Shown here one piece after another: positions 16,140 through 18,361 of a stretch of 18,361 nt of DNA. The notes beneath the pieces were generated by a model. It was not told the DNA's origin and made no database searches. It saw only the letters and a list, made by a program, of their open reading frames with translations. The position numbers and the translations under genes are program-made. How positions within the stretch are numbered: the stretch's first letter is position 1; each line of letters starts with the position of its first letter. The stretch covers positions 1 to 18,361 of the forward strand of contig JAISMI010000055.1 in NCBI GenBank assembly GCA_031276835.1, given 5' to 3'. Origin of the DNA: Holosporaceae bacterium (GTDB lineage Bacteria > Pseudomonadota > Alphaproteobacteria > UBA3830).

Positions 16140-16613
16140 TTAAGCCTCTCCGGCCGACTCTAAAAATAGCGTATTGATGGAAAAATTCTGCATATCGCAG
16201 TTTTCGATAATCATATGAAAGTAATAGTAAAATCGATTACATTCGTCCGTGATCAATTGTATTATCGATTCGATTACCTCTTCGTCGGCCAGGAACGACG
16301 ACATAAATGGAATTGTCAAGCTGTAAACGATGCGATTACCGAGAGATATCAAATCGAAATGTCCCACCCAGATTCTTTCGTTGGCTTTTGCGATGGCGTC
16401 GGTGATGGCGAAATGCTTCTCTTTTGTGACGAATAAATTCATGTCGCAGGAAAAGTAGACGATATCATATTCCGTCTTCAAAATGACCGACAAAATATAT
16501 TCCGGATTTTCGTTAGTCAGTTGAACGGAAATTTCGTTATCGTCAATTCTATTAAAATTGAGATTCATTTTTGTGGCGAACGTCTCCGTTATATCGATTG
16601 GGTTGATGTTCAA
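16140..16613 (-). CDS. YbjN domain-containing protein
   Basis: A 157-residue cytosolic protein with the YbjN fold, related to type III secretion chaperones: strands EISVQLTN, YILSVILKTEYDIVYFSCDM, the helix KHFAITDAIAKANERI, then VGHFDLISLGNRIVYSLTIPF and a long C-terminal helix (EEVIESIIQLITDECNRFYYYFHMIIE). Its molecular role is not established; in E. coli YbjN has been linked to stress and motility regulation. A TATAAT lies a short way upstream on the minus strand. It converges with relA/spoT (21-base gap) and diverges from lgt. Confidence 0.72.
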   Translation of the reverse strand: MNINPIDITETFATKMNLNFNRIDDNEISVQLTNENPEYILSVILKTEYDIVYFSCDMNLFVTKEKHFAITDAIAKANERIWVGHFDLISLGNRIVYSLTIPFMSSFLADEEVIESIIQLITDECNRFYYYFHMIIENCDMQNFSINTLFLESAGEA

Positions 16614-16706
16614 TCTTTTCTCCCATTAATTATAGAGCAAGATTACCATAAAACTCTTTATTAAAAAATCCGTTTGTTTTAAAACATACATGGGAAGAGG
16701 TGAACG

Positions 16707-17483
16707 GTGATTTATAATTTTTCGAACGTGGCGTTTTCGATTTTTGGTCTTCCGATTCATTGGTATTCGTTAGCCTATATTGTCGGCATTCTTACGGGGC
16801 TTGGGTTGTCGACTTTTTTGTCTGAAAAACTGGATAGAAAGATAGACCGACGTCTGTTGGACGAATTCGTCAGCGTGGCGATTATGGGAATAATTCTTGG
16901 CGGACGACTGGGCCATATTATCTTTTATGATTTGGGCTACTATCTGGAATTTCCGGCGGAAATAATTAAAATCTGGAAGGGCGGGATGTCCTTCTACGGA
17001 GGATTTATCGGAGTGATTGCCGCGGCCCATTGGTTTTGCAAAAAGCAAAAAATTTCATTTCTAGATTTTATGGATTTGTGGTCCGTTAGCGTTCCGATAG
17101 GATTATTTTTTGGAAGAATCGCCAATTTTATTAACGGAGAACTATTGGGAAAGGAATCCTTTATTGCTTGGAATGTGGTTTTTCAAGACGGAATTCATCG
17201 GCATCCGAGCCAATTGTACGAAGCGTTGCTGGAGGGGGTCGCGCTGTTTTTTGTGATGCTTACTTCATTTGGAAAAGGATTTCATCGGCATAGGGGGAGA
17301 CTTTCCGGAATCTTTTGCGCCGGATACGGAGTCGCGAGGTTTTTCGCGGAATTTTTCCGCGAGCCGGACTCTATTTTTAGCTATAAATTGCTATATTTTT
17401 CTGGATTAAATCTGAATCAATACATGAGCCTCGCGATGGTTATGTTAGGAATTATACTAATCTGCGAGAGCAGGCGACCATGA
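16707..17483 (+). CDS. lgt: Prolipoprotein diacylglyceryl transferase Lgt
   Basis: Transfers diacylglycerol from phosphatidylglycerol to the lipobox cysteine of prolipoproteins, the first step of lipoprotein maturation, in the inner membrane. 258 residues with about seven membrane segments. The Lgt signature is GRIANFINGELLG at 136-148 (Arg137, Asn140 and Glu145 correspond to E. coli Arg143, Asn146 and Glu151). GGMSFYGGF at 92-100 has Tyr where E. coli has the histidine HGG. Arg211 and Glu215 in RFFAEFFREP correspond to E. coli Arg239 and Glu243. The start is GTG: AGAGGTGA lies a few bases before it and the protein then begins correctly. It overlaps recG by ATGA. Confidence 0.95.
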   Translation: MIYNFSNVAFSIFGLPIHWYSLAYIVGILTGLGLSTFLSEKLDRKIDRRLLDEFVSVAIMGIILGGRLGHIIFYDLGYYLEFPAEIIKIWKGGMSFYGGFIGVIAAAHWFCKKQKISFLDFMDLWSVSVPIGLFFGRIANFINGELLGKESFIAWNVVFQDGIHRHPSQLYEALLEGVALFFVMLTSFGKGFHRHRGRLSGIFCAGYGVARFFAEFFREPDSIFSYKLLYFSGLNLNQYMSLAMVMLGIILICESRRP

Positions 17484-17740
17484 CTCATTTTTTCTTTCAA
17501 CCATTTGATAAATTTATAAAACTTGCGGAGTTCCTGCGAAAATCCATCAAGAAATGCTGTTCCGGCGATCGCGTAATAGATTTGTTGCTGCATTTTCCAA
17601 CGTCCATACAGAATCGATCCGGAAATATTCGCAATTTTTCCGATAAACTGACGATTGTAGCCAGGATCATTGATCACAGAACGCCACGTAGTCGGACTTC
17701 TCCCTATAAAGTAATTGCGCAGACCGCCGAGGGGGATCTA
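17480..17740 (+). pseudogene. recG: recG 5' fragment, cut off by foreign sequence
   Basis: The first ~86 codons of what looks like ATP-dependent DNA helicase RecG, which remodels stalled forks and recombination intermediates. DLLLHFPTSIQNRS corresponds to the RecG stretch D-L-L-x-H-x-P-x-x-x-x-D-R-x, and KLTIVARIIDHRTPRSR to the start of the wedge OB fold. The last recognisable residues, QTAEGDL, match the RecG pattern just before the usual LVFF. At that point the sequence changes character at GATC (17735-17738) and TGA follows at 17741-17743. The ATG overlaps the lgt stop as ATGA. The helicase domains are missing. Truncation by assembly or cloning chimerism is more likely than a true pseudogene. 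The identification rests on a short stretch. Confidence 0.62.
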
Positions 17741-17965
17741 TGAAGAGTACTGTCCTCTGGTATGTAATGCCATATAATCCAGTAAAAGTGCACCAGTGTT
17801 TCAGAAGAACAAACTGCCTCCATCTTCAGGGTCAAAGGGTAAGCCAAACAGAAATTAGGTGGCAAGTAGATCCTATGAAGAGTTCAGTCGTCTGGGACAT
17901 ACTACCTGTAGTATGGTAAAAGTCCACTGATTTTGAGAGGAACATACTCTCTCCATCTTCAGGGT
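17738..17965 (-). repeat. Two diverged ~134-bp tandem units
   Basis: Both units open with CTATGAAGAG (17738 and 17873) and both contain CTCCATCTTCAGGGT (17818-17832 and 17951-17965), so the period is 133-135 bases, with moderate divergence between. Each unit is preceded by GATC (17735, 17869), and another GATC occurs at 18004. The minus strand of unit 2 reads YPEDGESMFL, comparable to the PEDG part of the same insect-type repeat in another frame. Confidence 0.65.
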
Positions 17966-18162
17966 AAAAGAGTAAGTCAAGCAAGAAACCAACAGCAAGC
18001 AGAGATCTGTGACACTTCTTTTCTGTTAGGTCTGACTGCCCTGCAACAATTGATTTTCCTTTCTGTAAGATTGTTGAATAAGTATTGTGATGGAAAGAAG
18101 TTGTCTGTTTATAGCATATGTCCATGTCCTTCCATTTTTTTCTGTCAGTTTTTAACACATTG
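17739..18162. other. CpG-depleted segment, probably insect host repeat DNA
   Basis: From 17741 to 18162 I count one CpG dinucleotide (at 17889-17890), whereas the neighbouring bacterial DNA has many per 100 bases. No bacterial gene features are present. A minus-strand frame of 113 codons across it has no ribosome site and its meaning comes only from the repeat units inside. Low CpG is typical of methylated eukaryotic DNA. Minus-strand translation of the first repeat unit gives MEAVCSSETLVHFY then IPEDSTLH, which from memory resembles peptides predicted repeatedly in cockroach and termite genomes. Confidence 0.6.
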
Positions 18163-18205
18163 CGGACCGGCAATTTAAATATTTAAATCACCCACCGGAC
18201 CGGCA
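18163..18205. repeat. Direct repeat CGGACCGGCA flanking a 16-bp AT palindrome
   Basis: CGGACCGGCA occurs at 18163-18172 and again at 18196-18205. Between them is the perfect palindrome ATTTAAATATTTAAAT at 18173-18188. This marks the return to CpG-containing sequence and could be a recombination site, a transposon end (TTAA lies at 18152-18155) or an operator. Confidence 0.55.
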
Positions 18206-18222
18206 TTTTTAAACCTACTACC

Positions 18223-18360
18223 CTAACTTGTGCACTGTTCATACCAGGGGGCGGCGTATTCCTCAAATGTAGGAATGTACCGCTTGTTGGGAAACAAGTT
18301 CCCTTCCCGGTAGAGCCTCATACAGTAAGCCCTGGCCGCCGTCTTGGTTATCTGCCCGGT
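18223..18360 (-). mobile_element. N-terminal fragment of a tyrosine recombinase (integrase), terminated by a stop
   Basis: The minus strand, open from the window edge, encodes 45 residues before TAG at 18225-18223. It reads TKTAARAYCMRLYREGN, then IPTFEEYAAPWYEQC. The pattern of a helix followed by TFxEYAxxWW...C resembles the SAM-like N-terminal domain of phage-type tyrosine recombinases, notably those I recall from termite-gut treponemes. The stop falls where the core-binding domain should begin, so this is a remnant or an artefact end, and its 5' end is outside the window. Short and unverified; host DNA or another gene is possible. Confidence 0.33.
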
Positions 18361-18361
18361 A

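Noticed and set aside
17832..18173. 113-codon minus-strand frame as a novel gene
   Set aside because: It lies across the CpG-depleted tandem repeat, has no ribosome site, and is better explained as translated repeat DNA.
1..18361. tRNA genes, CRISPR arrays and toxin-antitoxin or restriction systems
   Set aside because: Intergenic regions lack a recognisable T-loop and acceptor pairing, there is no regularly spaced repeat set beyond the two 134-bp units, and no matching protein families were seen.

Overview
The first 17.7 kb is an ordinary, densely packed bacterial chromosome segment. Several proteins resemble alphaproteobacterial versions most closely: ThyX instead of ThyA, a KMGKT-type TyrRS, a single bifunctional RelA/SpoT protein, a YbjN-family protein, a short DUF721/DciA protein, and an S24-like XRE regulator. 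The moderately AT-rich, CpG-rich coding style and the housekeeping-dominated content would fit a host-associated alphaproteobacterium (Holosporales- or Rickettsiales-like). That placement is inference, because the window has no rRNA or other decisive marker.

Layout: (1) 1-3.6 kb holds a partial xthA (minus) diverging from thyX-rpe (plus), which converges on a minus-strand hydrolase-tyrS pair. (2) 4.4-5.7 kb holds pgk (plus), divergent from the hydrolase and convergent with the next operon. (3) 5.7-7.6 kb is a minus-strand operon yciA-grpE-HAD phosphatase-DUF721/dciA with a good sigma70-type promoter in front of yciA. The HAD gene overlaps grpE by ATGA. (4) 7.6-8.8 kb holds hsp20 and an unrecognised basic protein, each with its own promoter. 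(5) 9.0-9.8 kb holds an XRE/S24-like regulator followed by a clear intrinsic terminator, then about 540 bp in which I see no gene. (6) 10.4-13.8 kb holds a biosynthetic thiolase (plus) convergent with a minus-strand antiporter-rsmH pair. (7) 14.0-17.7 kb holds relA/spoT (plus), ybjN (minus) and lgt-recG (plus, ATGA overlap). The gene set covers translation and protein folding, the stringent response, dTMP synthesis, central carbon metabolism, lipoprotein maturation, and DNA repair and replication.

The last 0.6 kb is different. recG is cut off after about 86 codons at a GATC near 17735-17740. The next ~420 bp contains a single CpG dinucleotide, whereas the upstream DNA is full of them, and carries two diverged ~134-bp tandem units whose minus-strand translation resembles a repeat I associate with cockroach/termite genomes. 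At about 18163 CpG-rich DNA resumes, with short direct repeats around a 16-bp palindrome and a minus-strand fragment that looks like the start of a tyrosine recombinase, closed by a stop codon. The likeliest explanation is a chimeric contig (symbiont + insect host + another gut bacterium). A real insertion or lateral transfer cannot be excluded from sequence alone.

I found no defence island, CRISPR array, toxin-antitoxin pair, biosynthetic cluster or intact mobile element. The bacterial part looks ordinary apart from the oddities listed below.
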